A DNA stretch of 64,000 nt from the NCBI GenBank assembly GCA_001643675.2, contig LSRY02000002.1:2437001-2501000 (forward strand). The letters run 5' to 3'. The stretch comes from Monocercomonoides exilis. Lineage: Eukaryota; Preaxostyla; Oxymonadida; Polymastigidae. The translations under genes were made by a program, and so were the position numbers. Positions 11,001 to 21,848 of the stretch are shown in pieces. Position 1 is the stretch's first letter. Every line of letters starts with the position of its first letter. Below the pieces are notes generated by a model. The model made no database searches, had not been told where the DNA came from, and saw nothing but the letters and a program-made list of their open reading frames with translations.

Positions 11001-13878
11001 GGAAAATGCGGAGAAAGAGGAAGAAAACCAGTTTTCGCCTTCAAAAGAACAGAATGGCTTGCAAAAGCTGTTTCCTGCTTCAATCGATGTCATCTCTGAG
11101 AGCGAGTCGGGAGATATAAGCAATAAGCAGCTGTCGATTGAAGAGGCAGAAAACAACATTATCACTCCGATGGATCTGGATGAGATGATGGCTCGAACTG
11201 GTGTGGCTCAAACGGCAGAAGAATCACAGCAACAGCAAACACATTCACCGACACTGACGCGCAAGTCTTCTCGGCATTCGCCTGGAGGAAGAGCAAATTC
11301 TGTCTCACCTACTGACAGCTACCTGCATCCACCACAGACTTCGCTTGAGACATCCTCTTCGGGAATGCTGATTGAGACAATCTTGCCAACAAAGGCAGAT
11401 GATGAGATCTCGTCTCGCCACTCCAAAGCAACAGATCCCTCAGCTCAGATGGACCCTGTTCTACAAGATATGCTCTCACAACGCTCGCGGCCAGCAACGT
11501 CATCACTCCAGACATCGCAGACACCTGCTTCACAGCAGTCCTCACAAACACCCCACAGGCCGCTGTCTCCGAATCATGCTTCTGACCTCTCTGTTCCGCA
11601 GACTCCGAATGTTTCACAGATTGCTCAGGTTCCTCTGATGCCTTTATCTACAGTCTCTTCTGCACGCACGACGTATCCTCAATCTCAGCCAATGACACAG
11701 CGAATAACATCACCTCGTTTTTTCCTGCAGCCAGCTTCAGACACTTCAATGGCATCGTCTGCTGGCATGATGGATCAGTTGCAGGTGCCTCCATCTCCAA
11801 TGGGTGGCGTGACTTCGCCTTCGATGCTCCGCCTGATGTCTCACGAAACTGCCTCGCTGACTGCCTCGCCTCGGATGCGGCACAACGTGGATGTTGGCAT
11901 TCGGAGGCCTTGCACAACAGGAGAAGCATTCAAATTCAGCCAAAAGGCACCAAAACCGATTCAGACGCCTCTTGCAAATGATCTCGACCACAATCACAAT
12001 GCACACAGATTTCCTGCAGCGCAGGACAACTCATTAGCGCACCAGTTTATCTCTCCAACAGTTCTCAGCCCGACAATTCTGTCACCAGTTGGTACAGTCG
12101 TCAACCAATTCGGAACATCTGCATTCACAGACCTTGGAAATCTGTTTATGCTCCCTACCTCTCCCACGCAGATGTCGACGTTTCCCAGTGGAATGTTTGA
12201 CACACGCACTTCACGTACAGTTTTGGACAACACTTCTGCTCCTCAGAACGAATCACAAAACAAACAATCAAATGTTAACAATCAGACATCAGCACCAGTA
12301 CAATCATCATCTCTGTCTTCACAGCAAGCGCTATCAAATGAATCACGTAATGATACTGGAGCATCAAAGGCAACAGTTTCTGCAATATTTGATGAAGACG
12401 AGGAGGATGCTGATGCATTGGCAGGGTTTGTGCGAAACGCTGTGGACGATGCAAAGTGGGAGGAAAAGTTGGACAAAGATATTGTTGTGCTGTCTGCTGC
12501 ATATAAGGCTCTTCCTTCGCCTCTTAATGCGCCTATCATTGGAAGGATAATAATGTCAATTTTTATTATTTGCGGTATTATTATTGCATTTGATGTGATC
12601 ATCGCAGCTGAAGTGGGAAGGTACATTACGACTTCCGCAAACGTTGTGCTATCGGGCATTCGTCCAGCTATTTTGGCGCAAATTCAGTATCTGGCAACGC
12701 GGATAATGTTTCCGAAGGCTCCTATCCATTTTGATGATGTTGTCACGTTTCCTGACTCGTCGCATCCTGTTTGGAAAGATTCTTCTCATGTTTCAAACGA
12801 CACCAATCACGTGAGAGATTTGCTGAATGGGACTTCTTACTACTTCCAGGCATTGCATGCGGCATGCCACTACGGAAACTCAATGTACACAATCACAAAC
12901 GATTGGAAACTGGATCAAGTGAAAACCGAGCGGCTGCCAACAAATCAGAACAGAGACATCCTTCTCAAATTGGCCGATTGCTACCTCAGAAACTCTGAAG
13001 ATTGTTCGACGCTTCCATCTGGCAGACTGTATGGAATTAAAGGGCAAATTTTTGGCTTGTCTGCTCTTCTTGCACGGCTCAGGCTGAACATCAATCGGTT
13101 GTCTCAGCAAGATATGATTGCACATCCAATCGGACAGGATGTGCGTGAGATTCGTTTTCTTTCATCAGCATTTCGTTATGACCTGCGCGAAGGGATTCAG
13201 AAACTGACTGACTCCATTCTGAAAGATGGACAAGGCCAGGTTGATGAATCTATCCTTTTGATGATCATTGCCTGTATTGTTTGCTGCTTCCTTATGATTG
13301 TTAATCTCTTTGTCAATGCGATCTACTGGAAACGCAAAATCACACAAATTCATTTGGAGTCGATGAAGCTGGTTGAGCTTCTACCAATCGACGATGATGA
13401 CAAGGAAATGAAGATGTTTGACTCGATGCTCACAGGTAATCAGATGCTCGATGATGGCAGACGCAGAATAATAAACTCTGCACAGCAACTTGTGGATTCG
13501 ATAAATCAGAAGGAAGATCTTAACGCAACGACAGCCGCGCACAAGCTGTTGATGCAGACAGCTACAGCCACTTTTTCTGAGGAGGAGAGAGAAATGAGAC
13601 TACATCACTACGACAAAGAAGAAATGGAAAAACATATTCTTCAGCATCTTATCTTGCGACAGAGGCTAACTATTCTTGGCGATCAATTAAAAGCAAACAA
13701 CGAAGCAGTCACTGCTTGTGTCAAAAAGTTACTCATCTCTTTGTTTGATGTGCACTTTACAGAAGCCGATGTGGATTTTGGTCGAGCACTTTCATCGACA
13801 AATAAAGCAAAACTAGAAAGTATCAACGATGTGAATCCACAAAAAGAACAATCCCTTTCTATGGGGACGTTATATTGA
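8046..13878 (+). CDS. TmcB-like polytopic membrane protein with TPR-type linker
   Basis: Exons 8046-8291 and 8374-13878 (82-bp intron, GTTTGT...TTTAAAG, phase 0) give 1916 residues. Residues about 50-300 contain six or so hydrophobic segments. Residues about 375-577 form the helical repeat region typical of 'tiny macrocysts protein B/C' (TmcB/TmcC) relatives, including CYEELISSHPQ, VLRSYAQLLLD and AEMILNRADQIEED. Then come two similar modules, each a pair of transmembrane helices flanking an ectodomain of about 190-215 residues (TM near 651-675 and 867-891; TM near 1470-1494 and 1706-1733), separated by a 580-residue Ser/Pro/Thr/Gln-rich cytoplasmic linker. Relatives in trichomonads and amoebae often end in PAS or nucleotide-cyclase domains; the last 180 residues here show no cyclase or kinase motif. 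A sensory or membrane-signalling role is inferred. The following gene is more than 1 kb away. Confidence 0.75.
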
Positions 13879-14757
13879 TATTTTTTGTGTGTATGTAATC
13901 CATTTCATATTGTTATCACTTCTATATGTATGTGTAATCATTTATTAATTACAACTCGACAAGAACTTTTTTGAGTCTTATTTTTTTTTTTTTTATTGCT
14001 TTGTATATTAATATTTCTCATTTCAAGACATTCTATATGTTATTTATTTATGTTGAACTATTTTTTATATAATCGTTTCAAGATTACATTCATTGCCTAA
14101 ATTTTTATGCATTAAAATTTAAAAAAAGAGATAAACTTGACATTTTTCTGATTGTCATCATTTATTCGCATATTTCTTTTTTTATTGAAGATACTTTTTT
14201 TTAAATTCTTTTTTTTTTGACCGTATTTGCAAGCCATCCTGTACAATTTCATAACAACAACTTCGTGATTGAAAGTTCAAAGATTTTTCTTTTGCTCAAA
14301 ATTAGATAAATTATTTTTGTTTGACTTAAAAAAAATTTCTTCTCATTTTTTAAAGGAAGTTCCTTTTATTCCAATAATATAAAAATCGAACAAAATTTGT
14401 TCCCATTCACTCATGTTCAAATTAGAAACCAATGAGTTTGTATGAACAATTCATATTTCATCGTATTTCACATATACACTTATGGAAATGTTCAATAATA
14501 AGATTTCTCACAACCACAAAAGAATTTCTTTCCTTTCCTTTCTTTTCTTTTTGATTGCAGTTCTTGTTACATAATAGATAAATTGTGAAATAAAAAAATA
14601 TTTCGAAATAAACTATTTATTTCAAGATCCCCCAGTATTTTTATATTAAAGGCAGTGTTTTTAAGAAAAACTAGTTTTTTTCAATTGTGACCTGACAGTC
14701 TTGCATTTATCAAAAAACAATGTTTAGAGGGTGGAAGTCAAAAACGCATAAATATTA
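13879..14757. other. Intergenic, no gene seen
   Basis: About 880 bp of AT-rich DNA after the TmcB-like gene, with homopolymer T and A tracts (for example 13980-13995) and a small palindrome near 14353-14369 (aaaggaagttccttt). It borders the 5' target duplication of the transposon that follows. No ORF or RNA gene can be supported. Confidence 0.6.
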
Positions 14758-14765
14758 AATATTAT

Positions 14766-15888
14766 GGCATAATTGCGTTATATCGGACAACGAAAATTCT
14801 TGTTTTTTTGCTTCTAACATACTTTAATATGTATTTCGTTCAATTTAAAAATAGTTTTAATGCGCGGAAAACATTTTCTAAAAAAACAAAAAATATTTCG
14901 AAAATATTACAATTTTGGGTCAATTCCTAATTAGTGTTATTGAAAAACAGATAAAGTTCTTTAATAGCTTTTTCAAGACAAATGTAAATTTCAGTTTTTT
15001 ATTGAATTTTTGCATTTATTAATGAAGAGGGTTCACTGGAACAGTTTTCGGAAAATTTTGACAAACCTATTGTTTTCTTTTTAGGTTTTCATTTCTCTAT
15101 CAATATTCGTTTCAATTGTGGCTTTAGGGTTAGGGTTTGAATTTTAATCAACATTTTTGAATTTTGTTTTGTTTTAGGGTTAGGGGAAAAAATAAAAGAA
15201 TAATTTTGAATAGAATCCTTTTGAGTGAAGCAATGGTCATGTTGTTAGGATTTTTCTTGTATTAATAATATGGTCAATAGTTCAAATCCTACTGCACATT
15301 TCCTTTTTTTCATTTTTTTAATTTTTTTATCATCACATTTGGGACAAAATATTTGACTTCAGGCATTTTCATTGAAAAATTATGCACTTTTGATAGACTA
15401 TTTGTGATCAAAATTTTTCAACAAAATTGGTTCATTTTTTTGAATTCGTTTGAGATCACAAAATATAATGTTGCCATATCATTCACTTTTGTTGACTGAT
15501 ATGAAAATCAAATTTATTTTGAAAACTGAGAAAGCGATCAAATGTTATAAGTGAAACAATTTTTTCATACTTTGTGCATAAAAAGCTTGAAAGTCCGTAT
15601 TTTCCCCCATTTGTTAAATTTATCCCAAAAGTGATGGCTTGGGATTGTCTGATGAAGCAGATTCATCAGAATGAGAAGATGAATCATTACAGTTGACAAT
15701 TTTTTCGATTTTTCAACTTTTTTCATAAACCCACAATCATATTTTTTTTGAAAAAGAAAATTTTTTAACCTGATTTTGACTAACTTCCGCGCTTTGTTAA
15801 TAACCAAAACATAAATATATTTGATTAATAAACATTTCTATCAACAATTAAATCAATTTTTCGATGTCCGATAAAAAGCGAATTTACC
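14766..15888. mobile_element. Non-autonomous TIR DNA transposon, GG...CC ends, 8-bp TSD
   Basis: The 1123-bp element is bounded by perfect 8-bp direct repeats AATATTAT at 14758-14765 and 15889-15896. Immediately inside, the termini are inverted repeats: the left end begins GGCATAATTGCGTTATATCGGAC and the right end, read inward on the other strand, begins GGTAAATTCGCTTTTTATCGG; about 26 of 33 positions agree, with an identical core TATCGGACA and CGAAAA. Weaker similarity runs to about 90 bp inward (both arms carry a GCGCGGAA block). No transposase is encoded; the longest ORF inside is 80 codons and has no coding character. Ends starting with GG and 8-bp duplications fit superfamilies with 8-9 bp target duplications, such as Merlin, or hAT; the choice cannot be made here. 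The divergence between the arms implies an old insertion. Confidence 0.8.
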
Positions 15889-15896
15889 AATATTAT

Positions 15897-16851
15897 GATG
15901 TGTATTATGCTTTTATAACATTTTAAAAAAGTGTTACTAAAAATTATGATCATTTTTCTTGGAAATGGAAAACGATTCGTTTTCCAAAAATAATGAATTT
16001 AAACATAAAGACAAAAGTTCAACAAACAATTGTTACCATTTATTTACAGTTTTATCTTATTTTTTGTTGATATACACAATTTTGGAATTCAGAAAATTTT
16101 GTTTTTGCTTTTAACGATAATACAATCATTCACGATTGGTTTGATTGTAATTTATTAACAACATTCCACTTCATCATAAACATATAGAACTTATTTTGTG
16201 AAATTTTCATTGATTAATATTTATTTATGCAAATGATCAAATTATTTTATATATTCAATCGGAATATTCAGAATGAAAACATAAATGCTTTCAAAAACTG
16301 AGTGACATCAACTGCCTATATTTATAGTAAATATTTTCTATTAATGTCGTTTTCTTTCTTTCAAGATTTCTCTCATTTGGATTTTGAAAATAGTTTTTGA
16401 ATCATTCTGAATGCCATACTTTTGCCAAAAATAAAAGATATTCAAAATACATAATATTCAGCTGGTGTGAAACAGTTATTTCATGAAATATTGAATCTAA
16501 TAAACCATTCTTTCTTTTTTTCGAAGACAATAGCTTTTTGAGTTTGAACTTTGAAATAATGAACAGCAGAAACAGAAAGTTTTCAGAATGAAAGGACTGA
16601 TTGATTTTTGTGTATGTTACATTTATCTGAGCTGCATATTCAAATTAATATATATTTATATATTTTTTATTTGCGAGGTTCGTCTTTTGAAAGTTGCCTT
16701 TGAAGAAAGAAGAAAATAATTAAACTCAAAAAGAGATGGAATTATCAAAGCTGAAATTGAGCAATTTTTATATGCAAAAAGTTTGTAATTGAATTATTTT
16801 TGTTCATTTATTGATTTCTTTCTAGTTGTTAGAAAGCATGTTGAATAAGAA
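15897..16851. other. Intergenic, no gene seen
   Basis: About 950 bp of very AT-rich DNA with homopolymer runs and short AT dinucleotide runs (near 16650-16665). Stops are dense in all frames. Nothing beyond background is visible. Confidence 0.6.
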
Positions 16852-17457
16852 TTGCATTTGAAGGAGATGACAGAAATCATACAATTTCGTGAGGAAAAAC
16901 TCAACCTAACCAAACTCGCCTGTCAATCAGCTTGGATGTTTTTGATGTGCAAATGGATTAATGACACATGCCCAAAGAGCGTCATTGTGAACGAATTGCA
17001 TTTTGCAGGAGAAGCAACAAGAGAGCTAGAAGAGCTGATGAAACGAGTGGATTGGAAGAGGAAGGGAAAAGCGAAAGGTGGAAAAAGAAGACAAGATTAT
17101 CATCGAGATGGATCGTTGCATTGAAGCCTGATGTCCACTTATGTTGTGAGAAGAATGAAGAATTTGGAGTGCTTTCGTGCATCATTGCGAGGGAATTCAG
17201 GGAAGTGAAGTGGAATGATGAAGAAATCAGCAAGCAATGCATGAATAATATTCAAGGCGCAGCTGATAATCAAGATCTGAAGCTGAAGTCATGTCATAAA
17301 GCAGAGCAGCCGATGCAGTTTTGGAGGGAACGATCTGATCAGATGGAGCAAGCGCGTGACTTGATGATGAATTGAAGCTTCTGAGAAATCTTTGTGAAAT
17401 GCAGAAAGAAAAGACGGAGAATGAAAGCCTCAACGCAAAACAATAAGTTCCGAATAG
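16852..17457 (+). pseudogene. Decayed coiled-coil protein gene fragment
   Basis: This 600-bp island is markedly richer in G+C than the kilobases around it and reads like an exon, but the coding signal changes frame at least twice. The first frame (to 17124) gives a helical, charged stretch with MTEIIQFREEKLNLTK and TRELEELMKRV. A second frame (to 17375) gives residues such as EISKQCMNNIQGAADNQDLK. A third resumes near 17365 with LKLLRNLCEMQKEKTENESL and reaches TAA at about 17446. Adjacent frames continue one another in composition, as expected of small indels in an old coding sequence. No family is recognised. An intron-split live gene is less likely because no GT...AG pair with the local consensus bridges the shifts. 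Confidence 0.4.
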
Positions 17458-19021
17458 ATGGTTATTGAAAAAGATGAAATAAGATGTGTTTGAAGACTGC
17501 ATTTATGTGGATGGAGGTTTGTTGGCTAATTGATTATTTTTTCTTTGTTTTTAATACAAGTTACGAAATATTAATTTGTTTGTCATTGAGTTAATAGTTT
17601 TTTAATTTTTCTATTCATTTGATTTTCGATGAACTTTCGATTAACTGAATTTTGAAGGTATATTTTGAATTAATAATCGTCAGTTCAAAAACCGAAATAA
17701 AAAAAATACCAGTTTATTAAAGAATTGGACATTTTCAAAAATTCATTAAAACAACATGTTTCAAAAACGAGATGTGAAACTTTTCATTTTTAACTTTCAC
17801 AAGCAAATAAAAATCAATCATGTTTTTTTGAAAAAATAAACGGTTGCAAAAAGTGTTTTCTTTCTTTTTTGAAACATTCCAAAGAATTTCAACTTTTAAA
17901 AACGAAATAATGTGTTATTAATTCATTTCAAAACAAAATCATGAAAAAAAGAAGAATGTCAAACGATAATTGTTTGTTGTGAAATAAATAATGAATCGCA
18001 TTGTGTGAAAACAAAATCATTGATCTTCAAAGATGATTCCATTTCAATCTAGTGAATAAGGAAATAATATTTCATAAAATAACATTTGTTATATGATTGA
18101 TCAGAATTGCTTCAGTTATGGGAAATCGTTATCTGTTTGTTCTTTTCGTTTTTGAACAATCGTTCTTTAATGATTGAATTGTTCGAGTTATGATTGAAAG
18201 AAATAACTTTAGGAACACATGAATATTCAAAAATAAGCGCAATGCAATTCTCACAGAAACAACTGGAAAATATTTATTCTCAAACTTTCTTCATGGATGT
18301 TTTAAAATTCAATTATGTTGAAACAATCGATACAAGGTTGTATTTATGTTATTTGTGTTGTCAGTTTTGTTTTTTTTTTATGTTTTTTAACTTGCTCATT
18401 TTTAGATCTGTTGATTAAGAGCGTATTTCATCTAAAAGCTTGCAGAGAAAAAATCAAAAGTTTTTATTTGAAAATAATGAATTCAAAACAATGATTGTCA
18501 TGTGTTTCTTATCTTCATGTTCATTTCTTGTTCAGAAACTCATCCGCAGTTATCATATTTCCAAAATGCGAATCTCAAATACAACCTTTGTAAGCGCTTG
18601 AAATTGATGGATTTTTTTTACATTTATTTTGGAAGTTCAAAGATTCATGAACGTCACTTTGTGAACAACAACTCACTGTGGAAATGAACAACATAAAACA
18701 TAAACACTTGTTTGCGTTGAATTATAAGAATTTGTTTGAAATTCAAATAATTCATTTCCAAGAATTAATTCTGTCTATCTTGTTAATCATTATTCGTTTT
18801 TGTAACAAAGATTTTTATTGCTTTGAAATATCTATTGATATTCAATTAAATAAAAAATTCTAAATTCTTTTTATCAATTCTTTTTTCTTGTATCCAACTT
18901 ATTAAACTATTTCACAAAAAACCTTACATTTCTGCTTTTTAATTATCAATTTTCCAGGAAAAAACTCCCTTTATTTCAATTATCTAAAAACTTATCATGG
19001 AAACATATCCGACTTGTCTCT
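17458..19021. other. Intergenic, no gene seen
   Basis: About 1.5 kb of AT-rich DNA. Small ORFs of 60-75 codons occur (for example at 18194 and 18502) but are rich in F, L, N, K and Y as expected from composition alone. I searched for terminal inverted repeats paired with the DNA after the transposase remnant at 20920 and saw none that is convincing. Confidence 0.55.
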
Positions 19022-20920
19022 ATGGAACTGTATTCTTTGGATCAGAATGTGCTAGCAATGATCACAGAAATGAAAGGTTTGCATTATCAATTCTTCAAAA
19101 CTTTTTATGCTTTCTTTGTGAATGTTTTCAGCCAAAGCAAACAAAAAGAAACTTCTTCATCAAATTCTCATTTTGAAACAGCAGAATTGGAAGGAGATCA
19201 AACATGTTTCATTTTGAGTGATGAAAATTCAATATCTTCGTCTGATCACACTGAAGTAGTTCTTCGAAAAGAAAAAAGGAGTCGCGATCAATTTTTGCAC
19301 AATTCACTGACAGATAATCTGCACAGCGATGATGAAACTGATTGCGTCGATTCTTCACATCGAATACCAAAAACATTTCAATCATCTCCGTCACAAACAA
19401 AAAATTCGTCAAACTCTTCTTCCCCATTGCAAATGAAAATGTTAAAAGAAAAAAGAACCAAGAAAGAAAAAAAGCATCCTGATTTCAAAACGCTCCAAAT
19501 AAGAAGGGAAATGCAGATTTCTCGTATTGAAAAAAGTGAAGTCCAATCACTTGAAGAAGAGGAAGAAGAAGAATAGTTTGGTGAATTGTTTTCATCATTA
19601 ATCAATGACAATACTGATGAACAATTCAGTTTGCCAATAATGTTTTTGATAGAACTTGGCAATCTTGTCAAATCGGATACGAGTTCTGTTCCAAAGAGGG
19701 GACCCCGAAAGACATTAACAGTTCACGATCAGATAATAATCTATCTTGAGTGGCTTTCAAGCAGAACCACCATGAAAAAGATAGCTGATGTTTTAAAAAT
19801 ATCGAGCACAATGGCTTCGAACAGCATTGATGAAATAAGACCACATCTATTACACATTTAAGAGAAGCTCTTTTCAGAGCCTCCAAGGCCTCCCTTTTGC
19901 CCATGCTGAGATTTCGCATCTGTTGATTTGTTGGTAGATGCTACGACAGTGAAAGTTCCTTGCCCACCAATAGCATATGATGACTCAAAGCAACTTTTTG
20001 ATGGTCATCATTATGTATATTGTATGAAGTTCGAAGTGGCAGTTTCAGCATGGCCGCCACATAAAGCACTGTTTGTGTCAGACGCTGTTGCAGGAGGTAT
20101 TCATGATGTATCTCTTTTCAGACAAGGGATGAAAAGATACATTGGGTATCTCAAGAAAACAGACAAGGAAAAAAGCGGAAGTTGTATTTATAATGAAAGC
20201 GAAAGCTGGGCTATTCTTGCCGACAAAGGATATCAAGGCTATTTTCCCGAGCTGAATATAATTACACCAATCCGAAAGAATTTTCCAACAAACAAGTTAC
20301 CGAAAATCTATTCTCATTATTTCAATTCTTGTGCTTCTCTTTCCTCCTCCTCCTCCACTTCTTCTTCATCTTCTCTTTCTTCTTCTTCTTCTTCTTTTTT
20401 GCCATCTTATTCTTCCTCTTCTGCTTCTGCAATGTCATCCACAGACTCATTATCGGAAATGTCACCTGTAAACACAGATGACTCTTTGCTAAACATTAAT
20501 CAGTTTTCTCACGAAGCTTCCTCCTCCACATTGTCTTCCAGAAAAGTGGAAGAAAATATCAAAACGTTTAATTCTATATTGGCCAGAAATAGAATCCCTG
20601 TTGAGTGGTTCTTTGGAAGGATGAAAAGGTTATGGCTTCAACTTTCAGATAAATACACAGGAGGAAGAGAAAATTTCTCAATGGATGCAAAGATTGCATG
20701 TTGGTTGACAAACGTTGTTATCGATTCCCACTGCTTGACTGAAGAAGATGGAATTTTTTTTAATAAAGAAATTGCTTTTTCTTCAATAAAGGAGATAGAG
20801 CAAAAGAAGATTAGGGAAATAAATATGAGAGCGGATACAGAAAGGAAACGAGTGAGAAAAAGCTTCAATCGATCAAACTCTGACATTCCACAAAATGTGA
20901 TCAACGATTCAGTTTTGTGA
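19022..20920 (+). pseudogene. DDE (IS5/Harbinger-like) transposase with three in-frame stops
   Basis: One reading frame of 633 codons is interrupted only by TAG (19574-19576), TAA (19859-19861) and TGA (19907-19909). After an acidic N-terminal tract comes a helix-turn-helix region (LTVHDQIIIYLEWLSSRTTM, IADVLKISS), then the catalytic core of the DDE_Tnp_4 type: first Asp in LLVDATTVKV, a GGIHDVSLFR segment, second Asp in ILADKGYQGYF followed by TPIRKNFP, and Glu in RIPVEWFFGRMKRLW. All three catalytic residues are present. Between the second Asp and the Glu sits an insertion of some 85 residues rich in Ser. PIF/Harbinger- and IS5-type enzymes share this core. Three nonsense codons make it most likely a dead copy; absence of frameshifts means it died recently or the stops have another explanation. 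No terminal repeats could be assigned. Confidence 0.85.
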
Positions 20921-21848
20921 AGCGACAAACTTTTGATTCTGATGAAATTTTTAATATTTTATTAAATTTTTTTCATCATTTTGCGATTTTGAATAAAATT
21001 ATTGGCAAAAATATATTTCAAAACATGAAGATGTTACAATTCAAATTTTTTCTTCAAATTAAATGCAAACAAACAGTGTTATGAAAGATACACTAAATAT
21101 ATCTTCTTTTGAAAATTCAATTTCAAAAAATTGAGGATGAAACAACAAAGTTTTCTTTTTTATTTTTTTTAAACTTAAAATGAAACATTCAAAATTTAGA
21201 AATAAAATTGAATAAACAAAAACATTTTCGTGCATGGTTACATCCATAATTCTATCAGAAACATTTCAATTCAATGATTTTTTAAAAACGTCCAGTAGAT
21301 TTAAGTTTTTCTCGGTTATTTCAAAATAACTGGGTTAATTTAAAATTCGTGGCTGAAACTTGAAATAACACATATAATTTGAAATAACCAATTTATTTCT
21401 CATTTTATCTAATAATTAATTACATTTTTCTGAATTTGCTGATTTCCTTTCATTCGAGAAACGAGAAACGACTTGGAAATATAATCTTAATAAACAAAAT
21501 TTGAAACTTATTTGAAAGATAGAAAGAATTAAAATTCAATAACTTTCTTATTTTTATTTTTTTATTATTTTATTATTATTTTTTTTTTTTTTTTGTTTGT
21601 TTGTTTATGAAAAAAAATATAGAATGCCATGCAATAAAAAACTATTTTTGTAAGATTTTGAAATGAATTTATGAGCTGAAAAATGCTTGTTAAGAAAATC
21701 TTAGTGACAATTGGAAAAAAAAAAATCACACAAAATTGAAAATGAAAGAAAAAAACATAATATATAGTGAAATGATTGACAAATGTAAAAGTGCTGCTAT
21801 TGAAAGTAGACGTACTATCACATCATTCTCATATATTCGTTATAATTC
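20921..21848. other. Intergenic with short inverted repeats
   Basis: About 930 bp of AT-rich DNA between the transposase remnant and the S41 gene. It contains an inverted pair, cggttatttcaaa near 21313-21326 and tttgaaataacc near 21381-21392, that could form a 75-bp stem-loop, and a poly-T tract near 21580-21596. No gene is visible. Confidence 0.55.

Noticed and set aside
13300-13878. C-terminal nucleotide-cyclase domain in the TmcB-like protein
   Set aside because: Expected from relatives, but no cyclase metal- or base-binding motif is present and the frame ends with TGA.
15210-15300. tRNA-like T-loop sequence gttcaaatcc
   Set aside because: The flanking bases do not pair to make a T stem, and no acceptor or anticodon stem can be drawn; it lies inside the transposon.
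15565-15807. 80-codon minus-strand reading frame inside the transposon
   Set aside because: It has no conserved motif, its composition matches the surrounding AT-rich DNA, and it is too short for a transposase.
18194-18863. Three small + strand reading frames of 61-74 codons
   Set aside because: They are rich in Phe, Leu, Asn, Lys and Tyr as expected from AT-rich noncoding DNA and show no domain, splice or compositional support.
19574-19909. Possible reassigned stop codons (TAA/TAG as Gln)
   Set aside because: Conserved genes in the same window end properly at TAG, TAA and TGA, and no conserved gene contains an in-frame TAA or TAG, so the code is standard and the transposase stops are real nonsense codons.
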